This document shows positions 36,401 to 64,000 of a DNA stretch of 64,000 nt, in pieces. The position numbers and the translations under genes were made by a program. The notes beneath the pieces were generated by a model. It was not told the origin of the DNA. It did no database searches and saw only the letters and a program-made list of their open reading frames with translations. This DNA is from Haliclystus octoradiatus (lineage: Eukaryota; Cnidaria; Staurozoa; Stauromedusae; Haliclystidae). Where the stretch lies: assembly GCA_916610825.1 (NCBI GenBank), contig OU744447.1, positions 9,345,751 to 9,409,750 on the forward strand. Reading direction: 5' to 3'. The stretch's first letter is position 1; each line of letters begins with the position of its first letter.

Positions 36401-39400
36401 GCCAACCGTTCTGGTTCTTCTACTGCTTCTTTAGCAACTACGATAAAAAGCACTCAGTTGAAATTATGTGTCTTATTCTAATGACATCAATTGGTTCTAA
36501 AGTAATCACTATCATCATTGTCCATTGGGAAATGTATGATAAAGAGATGAACAGCTGGGCAATGTGCATTGACAATTAACCTATCTGCCATTGAATCTAT
36601 TGAAATTGATCTGCAGTGTCGCGACTGAGATCAGAATTAAGAAGACTGGTTCAGGCGCCTTCGGCAGGGCTTTATCATTTCGATTACCATTGTGAATTTG
36701 GTAGGAGAGCTTAAATAGCAAAAATAGTTGAATGTATGCTCTAGAATCAGTTACCAGTCCAACCCCTGCGAAAAAGTTCATGAGCTCATGAATGTGAAAT
36801 TGCCCAAAAGTTTGTGAACTTCCAGGCAATTTCATGTCATGAACCAGATCATGAATAGATTCATGAAGTGTTCATGTACTCTTTGTGACTGTTCATGAAC
36901 CCACAAAAAATGTTCATGAAGTCATGGATTTTTTTGCAGAGGAATGCACTGTTCAGTAATATTTTTGTTGAAACTGAGATAGCAGTGAAAAGGGACTGGA
37001 AGTAGCTCTGTTGCACATTTTTTAATTCACTTTGATGATATCAGAATTTCATGGTGAATTACTGATAGGCAAAGTGTTCCTATGATTCATCACTTTTTTC
37101 TATGGGATTATACTACTATGCAGATTGTAGATTTTCTGTCACAGTAGATTTTATGTCAACTCGTAAGCTTTACACTGTATAAACCTACCTTTTAGTGATT
37201 CAAGGTTATCTTTGTGACTTTGAAGTGTTTGATGAAGCGTAGCCAATTGATCCTTTAAAATAACACATCACACAAATGAATCAACAACAAACTATACAAG
37301 AACAAAATTGGCAGCAAATTATGAGTCATGTTCTTATTTTCTAAATTGCAAAACAGTCAACAGTTCAATGATGACTGAGATAAGTTCCCCTCTAGTGTAT
37401 ATCTAGTGTATTTGTTCTGCCTTATCCTTTTCATCATTTCTTATCCAGTGCTCTCAAAATAGGAAGTGCATTCCCATGTTTACAGGAATCACACAGTGGG
37501 TATGTTTTACAAAATAACGAGTAAGACTATCTATATAATAACATAATTAGCGCATATGAAAACTGTTATTAGCAATGCGTTTTATTTGTTATATGTTTTG
37601 ATGGAGCATAAGTCAATCTAGGAAAGTTTATTTTTTATTGTCTTTCTATTGCTGGAAAATAGTAAATGATGATCCTTTGATATTGTGTTATAAAGGCGGG
37701 CACGTAGCACACAGGTAGAGTTCAAACCATAGCAGGTACTATTCTTTGATATTTTGGAATTTCCTCTTGTTGCTTGCCTTGTATTTCCTTCAACGACCGT
37801 AAATAGTATCTTGATGTAACTAGGGGCTTTCTGTAACTTCACATTGTGTCACATCATAACTGCTTATTCTGCACATTGCTGTCTCAGGGAGCTGAAGGTA
37901 AGACCGATGTCTTCAAAGCAATCTGCGGTGGGTTTCATTTTAATATGACCCGGTAACAAGCGGATCATCCTACAAAGACACTAGGGTTTGTAGGGTTTTG
38001 CTGCGGCCATGTAGAAGGATGTTTGAATAAACAAAATGAGGCAGTCTAAATGTCTTGAAAATACTGACTTTTGTGTGACGAGGAAAGAAATTTCTAGTCC
38101 ACACCATGCAACATGCCTTAACCATTGCAGTTTTGCATACATAGTTCACACGGTCTTTATAACAATGCATAATTACAATAAATGTTTACCATCCAAGCAC
38201 ATGACGGGATAGAAAACACAGCGTAATACACAGACCCTGTTCTTTGAGAAATGGATTACGTGTGTGACACAGGCTAAGAAATAGTAGGATGTCATAAAAT
38301 ACAACAACCTTTAGTTTCAAATTATATAAAGAAGATATACAATATGCAGATTTAAAATAAAATACCAACCTGCTTTTCAGCCCTGACAGCCTTTCCTTGC
38401 TTTGAGTAATCTTCTTTGATCCTAACACCCTGTAAAACATAACATTGGCATAATAAATGGTCTATGTGAATTGGTCATTGGTCATGTTTTGATGTTTAGT
38501 GGATTAGATACCTCAAGAGCAGCCTCTCGTTCTTGTTCTAGTCTGGCTCTTTCTTCTTTACCAAGTTCCCTTTAAAATTACAAAATAAACACAGGATTAG
38601 TGTATCTTGAAATATAACATACTAGTTCCAAAGACTTTTGTAATCCTAGCGTAAATATGAAACTTTTGAAAAGTACAAATAGAAATACGATGGTACAAAC
38701 TAAATGTGTGCAAATCAAACCTAAATCACATTGACTTTCAGCATTTGGATCATATAGGACTGGCACAGTTCTGTAGAATTAAATTGGACTTTCAGAATAT
38801 TTTTTCGTTACATATGAGCTTTTATTGTTTTTACAAACATTCAAATTGCTAGACATCTATTGCTAGATCTTGTTTTATCAAACAATGTCATGGTCATTCT
38901 GATGATTAAGAAACTGTAGTGGCAATATTAGTATTGTGATAATCATTTTTCATAAGTTAAATTGCAACATTCAAATTTTTTTTCTTTGGATTTATGATGG
39001 AATATTTTGGGGGTTAGATCGGATTAATTATTAATCTTGAAATTCAGATTGGATTTCAGATACAGTGTAACCCGCTTATGTGCAATCCGGATAAGTGAAA
39101 TTCCCGCTTATCTGCAACCTGGCTTTGAAACCTGTTAAACAATTTTCTGGTCATGTCCTTGGTAAACAATTTCGGATAACTGCAAAATTCGGATAAATGC
39201 AATGACAACTGTTGGCAATTTTGACTTGCACTTAAGCGGGTTACACTGTAGTTTAAACCTGCGGTCAATTTTTGGAGATCATCCGATGTACACCTCTAAC
39301 TACATACAGACAGGCGCTTTTTTTTAGAGTAGAGCTATAGTGTAACACTGTATAGCGGTGACTTCTATTTACAGGGTTGATTCAATGGAAAACACTATAC

Positions 39401-42400
39401 GATTGGCAGATGGTCGCTGTATAGAGGTGACTGTTATAACAGGTTTGAGTGTACTCACTTGCATGTGTTCTCGCATTGTACATTCCCATCATATTCATCT
39501 GTGCCATCACAACAATCTAAATAAATACAAAGCATCACAACAGTGATAATATGAACCAATGATTAATTTGTCCAGGGCAGGAATACAAATTTCAGGGCCT
39601 GTCTACTAAGAACCCTAGATAGGCATGGCGAAAGAGCAGTCTCGTTTTCAAATTATCTTACCTTGTTTTAATAATGCATGCGCAATAGCAATATTAAAGC
39701 ATGTTGATTATGTTTTAAATTTTTCAAAAAGAAGCAATGGATATTGTGGAAATATATTGTAGTACCATTATTGAATTGTTTACCTTCTAGGTTTAGTTGA
39801 CACAGTTCATTGGAAATGTTAATAGTGCTGCTCGATATATTGGGTCACAAAGGGTCACAAGCTGTAGCTTATTCATCTTACCGATTAATCCAGCATTGAA
39901 TATGTCCACAAAGACTACATCCATTATTTATTAGGTTTACATACCGCATATCATATCATTGACACGTGATGATGGGATGTTTAAAGGTCGATGTCCAGCA
40001 TTGGTACAATGGAAGTGGCCTCCTCTACATGCAGATGTACCTAAAAGGGAAACATTTAAACCGTTTCATATTCTTACTTAATAATGTTAATGCGGTCTTA
40101 GTGTAGTGGTTAGGGATTCGGACCTTTTCCCGCAGGGACTTGGGTTGAAATCCTTGCCTGCGGCAGCAATATTGGTTGTCGTCAAGGACATCTGATCATA
40201 AAACGCACAAATACTAGGCAGCTAGGCTAATCAATTAACTAGCAAACCCCAACCAAAAAAGCTTACTCGGTTTGTGAAATCACAATGAATGCAAAACAGC
40301 TCCACTACACTTGGACACATGGTTAAATGATCTATGTTAAAAATATACTTTGCTAAAAATCCAAAAAAACCTTTGATGAAAGCTACGAGTTAATCAGTTA
40401 TTAAAGGGGCCTTGAATCACTTAACAAATCCTCTGTGACTGCAATAATTGTGTGAATCAGTTCTGAAGGCTTTTAAAGCTTAATAGATATCAAATTAAAT
40501 GAGATTAATTTGAAAATATTGAACAGCAAGTATGTCAACAGCACTTCTTTACCCAGCAGCATATCAGAGTCCCACAAACCATACCTAATTAACCTTAAAA
40601 CGAGTCTTGTTTCAAAATATTTTTCATAAATAAATGCATCCATTTTGGGGCAATTACTGCCGTGATTGTTACTACTGAACAGTGTTAACATTAGCTATTG
40701 TAAAACTCGAGAGATTTTCGAATGCTGTTCTAGTAATGTTTGGATCACGCAAGCCAAAACAACTTGGACATCATGATAGATAAAAACAAAACACCCAAAA
40801 TTTCTAAATAATTGTAAATAAAAATTTGAATAACGTTAGCATCATCAATGACATATAAACATTTCAGAATATTATAAATAAAAGCATTCTTTCTTTCGCG
40901 TCATTTTGTTTGATCATATGGCTATTACAAGACAAAAAGGCCCTACAAAACCGGCAAAAGATTGAAAAACAGCAGAAATGAGAAACAAGACAGATCAAAA
41001 TCATGACGTTCGAAAGAATCGAAAGTGGTTCGAAAGTATAACTCCGGATCTGTGATTCGAAGAAAGGCAAAATATGACGAAGACGTGAAGATTTATAGGA
41101 GAAAATTGATCTAATCAGTCAACTATTTTATGTTAAATTTGTTTAAAAATAGTAAAAATAGGTTTTGTTTCACAAAAGGGTTACTGCACGGCAGCCTTGT
41201 GTTTGGGTTCTCTGATACCTACACGCGGGATGTTGGGAGACATGAGAAAGCATCAGAAAAACAAGAGCCCGTAGGGCGAGTGTTTTTCAGCTTTCGAGTG
41301 TCTCCCAACATCTCAAGTGTTGCAGTAACCCTTTACTACAACATTATTACTACTTCATGCAGATTTCACTAGATGAAAATATGTTTCTTGTTATCTGCCA
41401 TAATGTTTCCTGTTACCATAAGGTCTACACGCGGGATAAGAGCACTTTGAGTGCTGCTTTTTGATGTGTTCACAACTTTTATGTGCTTATTGCAAGTCTA
41501 TTGGTCACTTGCACTTCGCACATATAGTTCACACTCAACGTATATTATCGTAATTAAATCGCCTGTTTGGACTTTGGCAAACGAATGGAATTGTATGGCA
41601 CGTTATTAGAAGTTGAAAAGCAATTAAAACATGTAAAGTCTTAGCTAGCATGATTATCAGCACCATCTCATCACTATTTTCTTTGCAATTGATTGTAAAT
41701 TCAAAAATTTTTCCTCCAGTGTTACGGCATTTTGTTTTTGAGCTACCTTCCTGCATTATCCTGTTTGAATTTATTGCTAATGATCCCAAATGATTTTGAT
41801 TATATTATGCCTGCTTGGGTACTGGCGAAAGATTGCTCAAAATCACTTCATAAATTGTCAAAATAGGCCTCCACTCCAAGTCTACGTCTCCGGGCTGCGC
41901 AATTTTGTCGAAGAACTACTTTTCCAGCTTCAACACAATTATCTTGTTTGAATTTATGATTTATCGCACATTGCGCCAATATTATTTGGGGTCGAAGCAT
42001 TATGCGATCACAATATATTTCTGAAAGAATAAAAAATCTACGCTTTTCTAACAACATAGGATAGTCCGTCCTTTGTTCTCCATACATTTTTTCCATCAGG
42101 GTCTGAGGAGAAGTGCTTAAAGTATAAGTGGCAAATCCTACAACATTTTTTGTTTCAGTTTGGCCATTATGTAGAAAAATATCTATGTCATATGAATTTG
42201 CATTAGCATTTAAGAATATAGGATTGCACAAAGTGTTTGAAGAAATCCTTCAACCATAGGTTCTGGAATCTGAAAGTCTGTCTGAAAGGCTCGGAGCTTA
42301 GAATAAATTCAGAGAGGAAAAAATATTGTGTATGATTTATAGGCCAAACTTCAACAGCAAAAATTTCATAAGAAAATGTTGAAATCCAAAAGTAGAGTCT

Positions 42401-44185
42401 CGGAAAAGCATATCGGAAAAATTTTTTCAAAATTTATAAAAATTTCCAACTTTATGAAATCATAATTTTCCACTTCAAATATATCCCATTTCTGTTGGAA
42501 TTGTTTTAGTAAACTGAAAATATAAATCCAACAATTGAGCTACAGGTCAATAGCCTACAGAGCATGTGGTTTTCTTGAAGTTAGAAAGAAATATGTAAAT
42601 GTTTAGCCAAACTGAAGAACAAAAGGACTTTCACTTCACAGCATTTTAACGAAAAAATTTTTTTTCCTAAAATCATTCTATGACTCGAACAGGTCCTGGG
42701 TATCTTCGGGAACCCAGTTAGTCGTTTCCCGCAATTACGATACACTGAGCTAATGTTATCCTCATACATATCGCTTACATACTGCAATAAGTTCAAAGTT
42801 ATTTAGCCGATTTCTAACAAACTGCAAACATGTGGAATAGATTCACACAACAACGCCAAGATTAAACGAGAAATATATCAATAAATATATTTAGGAATAT
42901 ATCAACTAAAATGTAAGTAACATCAATATATTATAAAAGAACCAAGATAGTCTAACTCAGATTTGTGTTTTGAAGAGTTTTAAACAGGGAATAATATTAT
43001 CTTACCTTTGTGAAAATCAACCAAATAAAATGTATTTAACATCCTCAAGTATTGAATAATTCAAATTTAAAAACAGCATCTTTGTCCGACATCAATAACA
43101 TCCTCAAAAGTCTATCTTTGTTGACCCAATATCGATCATTTTCAAACATTTTGATCCCTTCTGCCACGGCAGAATCATTGAGAATTAGCCTCAAAAGCTA
43201 TTTTAAGATAATCTCGTTTTGATGCGAAAAAATTTCCGGCGGTCAGATTGTCAAACAAACAAACTTGGTTCTTGTGGAAAGTAAAATATTTATTTGCGCG
43301 GTTCAGATGAAATCACGAAACCTGGTTCTGTTTGATTTTTTGATTGTCTGACCCCAGAATTTTTTCGCATCAAAACGAGATGATCTTAAAATAGCTTTTG
43401 AGGCCAATTCTCAGTGATTCTGCCGTGGCAGAAGGGATTAAAATGTGGATATTATTTGGTTGATTTTCACAAAGGTAGGATAACATTATGGCCTGTTTAA
43501 AACTCTTTCAAACACAAATCTGAGTTAGACTATCTTGGTTCTATTATAATATCTTGGTAACATTAATATCATAACCAACTCATATTTATAGCCAAGCCTA
43601 CTACATTTACAGACAGGAAGACTTATTACTACACAATAAAGTTAATAAACAATAAAGTATACATAATAAACAATTAACTATACACAATAAATTATACACA
43701 ATTACTTGAAATAGCTACAGACAGAAAGATTTTAATACAATTCTTTAGAATACAATTAACTTATCACAATACATACCAGGTTCATCTGTTCCATCATTAC
43801 AGTCACAATAATCATCATTAACTTTAGAGAATGGAATTGTTTTGCTTCCGTCAAGGCATGTGAAATCTTGGCCGATAGGATAAAAACTCAATTCTGAAAA
43901 TGAGAAGAAATAATAAAAATTTGCTACAGGCCTACAATTCTAATTAACTACCTACCCTACACGGTAGAATTTAGATAGCATAGGCCTACAATTAACAGTA
44001 ACACTCACACAGCACACGCATAGTTAAAGAAACCAAGAATGATCCCAAAGTTAACGAACCAACTTACTTGAGAGTGCTACTCCTTTCACAGCAGATGTTT
44101 CAACATATTTGACTTTTGATAGTGCAAATATGACAACAAATAAAGACAATTTAAACAAAATTTTGGTAGGGGTATTTTGCGCCAT
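27442..44185 (-). CDS. PRKCSH: Glucosidase II beta subunit (PRKCSH)
   Basis: Regulatory, ER-retained subunit of glucosidase II, which trims the inner glucoses of N-glycans. Seventeen exons: 44185-44068, 43893-43777, 40040-39945, 39516-39459, 38569-38512, 38429-38370, 37252-37189, 36437-36372, 35309-35158, 33795-33703, 33048-32856, 31882-31823, 31496-31427, 30877-30788, 30622-30548, 28225-28129, 27573-27442. Total 1599 nt, 532 residues, close to human. In order: signal peptide ([16 protein letters not shown]), two LDLa-like modules ([29 protein letters not shown]), coiled coil rich in Glu/Lys, an EF-hand ([13 protein letters not shown]), a Pro/acidic stretch (exon 33048-32856), then the mannose-6-phosphate receptor homology domain with [11 protein letters not shown] and CEYLM. 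The C-terminus is HEEL, a KDEL-type retrieval signal (human HDEL). Introns carry many repeats. It starts about 1.1 kb from, and divergent to, the first SLC4A11 exon. Confidence 0.97.
28516..30405. repeat. 69-bp minisatellite, about 27 copies, in a PRKCSH intron
   Basis: Counting the conserved aggccatttaac core gives 27 units at 69-bp spacing between PRKCSH exons 30622-30548 and 28225-28129. Two main unit types alternate (gatcatgaactg and gaccataaactg). A rare variant pair (gatcaggaactg followed by gaactgtccaga) occurs twice, at about 29210-29290 and 30110-30190. Since 69 is a multiple of three, long plus-strand frames stay open, but single-base deletions at about 29182 and 30000 and a stop at 28821 break them, so it is not a gene. 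Each unit holds an inverted pair, aactgttc...gaacagtt. Confidence 0.95.
31310..31372 (-). mobile_element. tRNA-derived SINE fragment
   Basis: Resembles the SINE at 33955-34080 (gatttgagtcacagtccata, gctttgtcgtctgagtta). A degenerate partial copy in a PRKCSH intron. Confidence 0.4.
32112..32240. mobile_element. Degenerate MITE family A copy
   Basis: Starts tactgtgtaacccgctttaa and ends ccttgggttacattctg, with middle sequence matching the family (tataagtgcaaattccgata). Shortened against the 190-bp copies. Confidence 0.6.
32477..32665. mobile_element. MITE family D, fuller copy
   Basis: Inverted termini: tacagtcaaacttgcttaat at the left and attaaccgagctttactgta at the right, with internal ggggatattaagg blocks. 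It directly abuts the family B element on its right. Confidence 0.75.
32664..32854. mobile_element. MITE family B copy forming part of a PRKCSH splice donor
   Basis: Termini: taatagactcaaatctgtta and ggctgttatacacaggtttc..actgta. On the minus strand the PRKCSH exon 33048-32856 ends ...AATACAG and the intron begins gtacagtgaaacc; all of the donor after its first base is the terminus of this element. Confidence 0.75.
33955..34080 (-). mobile_element. tRNA-derived SINE
   Basis: On the minus strand it reads agctcagatggcagagcaac (A-box-like TGGCAGAGCA) and, about 50 nt on, ggttcaaatcccacaaagg (B box GGTTCAAATCC). It is too irregular for a functional tRNA fold, so a SINE head is more likely. Located in a PRKCSH intron. 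Confidence 0.6.
36762..36941. mobile_element. TTCATGAA-rich MITE, related to the minisatellite
   Basis: Left end cctgcgaaaaagttcatgag; right end gttcatgaagtcatgg then tttttttgcagagg, inverted. It holds many ttcatgaa/catgaac motifs. The flanks of the 69-bp minisatellite (about 28505-28560) carry the same kind of motifs. Confidence 0.55.
39061..39250. mobile_element. MITE family A, full copy
   Basis: 190 bp from tacagtgtaacccgctta to taagcgggttacactgta, near-perfect terminal inverted repeats. Best preserved member; in a PRKCSH intron about 200 bp from exon 39516-39459. Confidence 0.85.
39335..39454. mobile_element. MITE family B copy next to a PRKCSH splice donor
   Basis: Contains tgtatagcggtgacttctat, an internal ggttgattcaatggaaaaca block as in the 59174 copy, and ends gttataacaggtttgagtgt..a at 39454. 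The donor of PRKCSH exon 39516-39459 starts only four bases away. Confidence 0.7.
40085..40245 (+). mobile_element. tRNA-derived SINE
   Basis: A-box-like ttagtgtagtggttagg and B-box-like gggttgaaatcc, followed by a tail with catctgatcataaaacgcac. The copy at 61315-61475 has the same order (gatgtagtggctaggg, ggactcaatccc, aaacgcac). Confidence 0.65.
41175..41334. mobile_element. Palindromic MITE in PRKCSH intron 2
   Basis: Outer inverted repeat aaagggttactgca...tgcagtaacccttt, and inner arms gatgttgggagaca..gaaagc paired with gctttcgagtgtctcccaac. Non-coding. A fragment of similar sequence (tctacacgcgggataagagc) follows at about 41425. Confidence 0.75.
41535..42800 (-). other. Group of short minus-strand frames in PRKCSH intron 2
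   Basis: Several minus-strand frames of 70-130 codons crowd here. The longest (42231-41848) reads in part [20 protein letters not shown] and ends [14 protein letters not shown]. There is no ATG for it and no matching splice sites, and a stop lies just upstream. I recognise no family. Either a decayed inserted gene or transposon, or chance. Confidence 0.2.
42928..43553. mobile_element. Foldback element with about 200-bp inverted arms
   Basis: Left arm starts tattataaaagaaccaagat; right arm ends with its complement atcttggttctattataat. Shared blocks include agtctaactcagatttgtgt, cttctgccacggcagaatca and atctcgttttgatgcgaaaa. The left arm carries an extra ~110 bp (about 43035-43145). It sits between PRKCSH exons 2 and 3 and is non-coding. 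Confidence 0.85.
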
Positions 44186-45284
44186 TTTGCTTGTTGAAAC
44201 GCCAGTCATCAAACAATTGATTCTAACGCATGCGTAATGGCCAGCCTATGTGCCATGCGTCGGAGTGTCGGAGTACGTCCTCGATCAAATTTTGCTCGAT
44301 TTGTTCGCTTGCTCGATAACGATATTGTCCGATATTGCTTTACCATCTTAATTCAGTGTGCATTTTCAGAAATCGGATTGGGCGATAAAATTTCACAGCA
44401 GGCAACAATTAAGGCTGTAAAATTTCATGTGTTTACGACCAAAGGAAGAGTTTCAAAATTTCGAAAATCTTCAAAATTGAAACATTTCACCCCAAGAATC
44501 CAGTGGAAAAGGCACAACCTAAAAATGGAACGTGCCCCGCTACTATATATATATATATGGAACATTGAATATGATATCAATGAATACATTTATGTAGCAC
44601 ACACACGTGATCACAATAACGACAATGCCCTTTAGTCTAATAGACTACAACAATACATAGCCTATATAGATTATCGATCAATTCAAAAAGGAACGTCATT
44701 GCAAGAGATTAATACGTACGCAAGTAGTTGTATCATTTGTATGTCTCGGAACAAAAAGTAGCAACCTTAACATTTCGTCACATAAGGCTCTTAGCCTCTG
44801 AGCATATATTTGCTAATACTTGCTGCCTTTCTTTTATTTGTTTATGGAAACATAAAATGTGGTTTTTGGAGACCATAGCCAGGACAGTATTGTAGCGGTA
44901 GACAGATTATAGAACTTACTAAGAATGGATTGGCTTACATATAAACACTTATATACGACCCAGGTCTAATATGACTACTGCGAAAACTCCTAAATGAGAT
45001 AATAAACTTGGATTGACTTATATATAAACCACCGTTTGTATTACGACCTGTATTTAGCGCTTACTGCCAAAGCAAACACCGGCAAAAATAAAATTGTTTG
45101 AGAGTCACCAAGCAAAGAACTTCGGCTCAAAATTACGTCATATCATCTCATTATTAGAAGGAGTTATAAAAAAGATTGCATATATTTGCAAATTATGAAC
45201 AGTCAGGATTTATGAAGCTATACTTTACCTGGTTAATCAAGAGAAATACCAATTAATGATTTAGAAACTCAAGGATATATTATT
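44186..45284. other. Intergenic head-to-head region PRKCSH / SLC4A11
   Basis: Holds both 5' flanks. A plus-strand frame of 132 codons starts at an ATG at 44237, only 51 bp from the PRKCSH start, but it has no recognisable domain and becomes AT-rich and low-complexity towards its end. taacgcatgcgtaa at 44223 is a GC-rich palindrome of promoter type. Confidence 0.4.
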
Positions 45285-62928
<17,644 letters not shown>

Positions 62929-64000
62929 GTAGGTTATGTCTGTGTTACATGTACATCATATATTAGGAATGTTATTCAAGTAACAATTGCAGTGTAACAT
63001 AATTGATATCACAGTCCTGGTTGTGATACTATCCAGAGTGAAATAGTTGAGTTTGATAGACAAATTTTTATGGAAAGTTATTGAGTTGGCAGGTTGAAAA
63101 TTGAGATATTACCAGTAGTGATATTAACAGAGTTACACTATAATATTTGAATTCATAAAATAGTATGAGTGGAACTTTCATTAAAACCCTAATATCGAAC
63201 CCTGTCAATGAAATAAACATAAACACTCTTCAATTTGTGATTTATTATAATAATATGCAAACCGTGTCGGTAACCAAACCACCATTGTTTCTTGAGACTT
63301 AAACTCCTTCTCAGCGGCGCACTTTCCAAACTTCTGATACGTTTCTGGGGTATCTGCAGGCCTTCACCTGGTTACGATCTAATTTTTACAGCTTAAAATG
63401 CGATAAATTGCTCATAAATTGTGATTAAAAAGAAATATTTATCACATTATTCCTGCGAAAATAAACTGCGTTGCATTTGTTCTCTTTCTTTTGTGTTAAT
63501 CGACCGCAAATAAAATACGAAAAAGTCAGAAGTCGACAAACTTTAACTTATCAATCCTCTTACAATATTGTTGGAATTCGATGTGAACAACCATACCCAA
63601 TAAGATTGAGTTCTATATTTATTATTCATGCTTTTTATTTTATTGAAATCTATATATTATCATTGGAAAAAAGAGTATTTAAAACGACAACATTTGGAAA
63701 TAGTTCATTGCTTCTTGTGGGGTGGCTCTTGAAATCAGTGAACTGAAATATTTTGAACAACAAAAGAACTGTCCCTGGCACGAGGAAATAGCCGGACATT
63801 AACGATATTCGTGGTAAATTCATTTAAGGGACTGCAAAAAGAAGTTCAAAATGTCTAAAGTTGACGACGTTTATCTTATCAAAATTCAATCCTCTTGTTT
63901 TCCTGCTGGAATTCGATTAAAATAACTATCCAGTAAGATGGAATTTATTTTATTTTATTTAAATCCTTATATTATCATCGAAACGGACAATTTTAAAGTG
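62929..64000. other. SLC4A11 last-intron sequence to the window edge
   Basis: No exon encoding the expected C-terminal tail (Tyr-x-Leu-Leu-Pro followed by a charged segment) was found here. The last intron therefore continues beyond 64000. Confidence 0.5.

Noticed and set aside
44237..44635. 132-codon ATG frame beside the PRKCSH start
   Set aside because: No domain, no supporting splice sites, and its end becomes TA-rich simple sequence. Possibly a chance frame in the GC-richer promoter; a transcript would be needed.
63471..63746. 91-codon plus-strand frame as a candidate last SLC4A11 exon
   Set aside because: Its sequence does not contain the expected C-terminal tail of the family, and no fitting acceptor in the needed phase is seen.

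Overview
The window is nuclear DNA of an invertebrate animal: AT-rich, intron-rich, crowded with short interspersed repeats, and carrying genes split by canonical GT-AG introns. No prokaryotic operon, rRNA or CRISPR array is visible. I rebuilt six protein-coding genes exon by exon. In each, the intron phases match at every junction. The four complete genes add up to whole codon numbers and end in a stop; the two genes at the window edges are cut off.

Layout. (1) 176-6651, minus: a gamma-glutamyltransferase (GGT), 3' end outside the window. It has a cleavable-looking signal peptide and a ~250-residue low-complexity and Pro/Cys-rich insert before the GGT domain. (2) 6652-12140: gene-poor, with a decayed non-LTR retrotransposon at 8300-8998 and a cluster of one short inverted motif at 10600-11200. 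(3) 12141-13053, minus: a three-exon gene for a 70-residue single-pass membrane microprotein, head-to-head with (4) PIGW, 13465-18192, plus, the ER inositol acyltransferase of GPI-anchor synthesis; an exact NRF1-type site lies between them. (5) 18193-22056: repeats only. (6) 22057-27334, plus: an unrecognised secreted, probably GPI-anchored protein of 231 residues with two six-cysteine modules made by exon duplication. (7) 27442-44185, minus: PRKCSH, the glucosidase II beta subunit (17 exons, 532 residues), tail-to-tail with the previous gene. Its introns hold a 27-copy 69-bp minisatellite, a foldback element and many MITEs. (8) 45285-62928 and beyond, plus: SLC4A11, with two alternative first exons and the last exon outside the window; one intron carries about 97 copies of a TTTA microsatellite.

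Organism. The GGT insert begins with Cys at every fourth position, each followed by Pro, then runs of proline. This is reminiscent of the cysteine-rich and polyproline parts of cnidarian minicollagens, and cnidarian nematocysts contain poly-gamma-glutamate, a natural GGT-type substrate. A cnidarian is therefore my best guess, but it is an inference from one protein; other marine invertebrates are not excluded.

How the genes relate: PIGW and PRKCSH both work in the ER (GPI-anchor building and N-glycan trimming), and the cysteine-rich gene between them encodes a plausible client of both (N-glycosylation sequons and a GPI signal). I see no evidence that this is more than proximity. The rest of the sequence is dominated by at least four MITE families, tRNA-derived SINEs, LINE 3' ends and palindromic elements.
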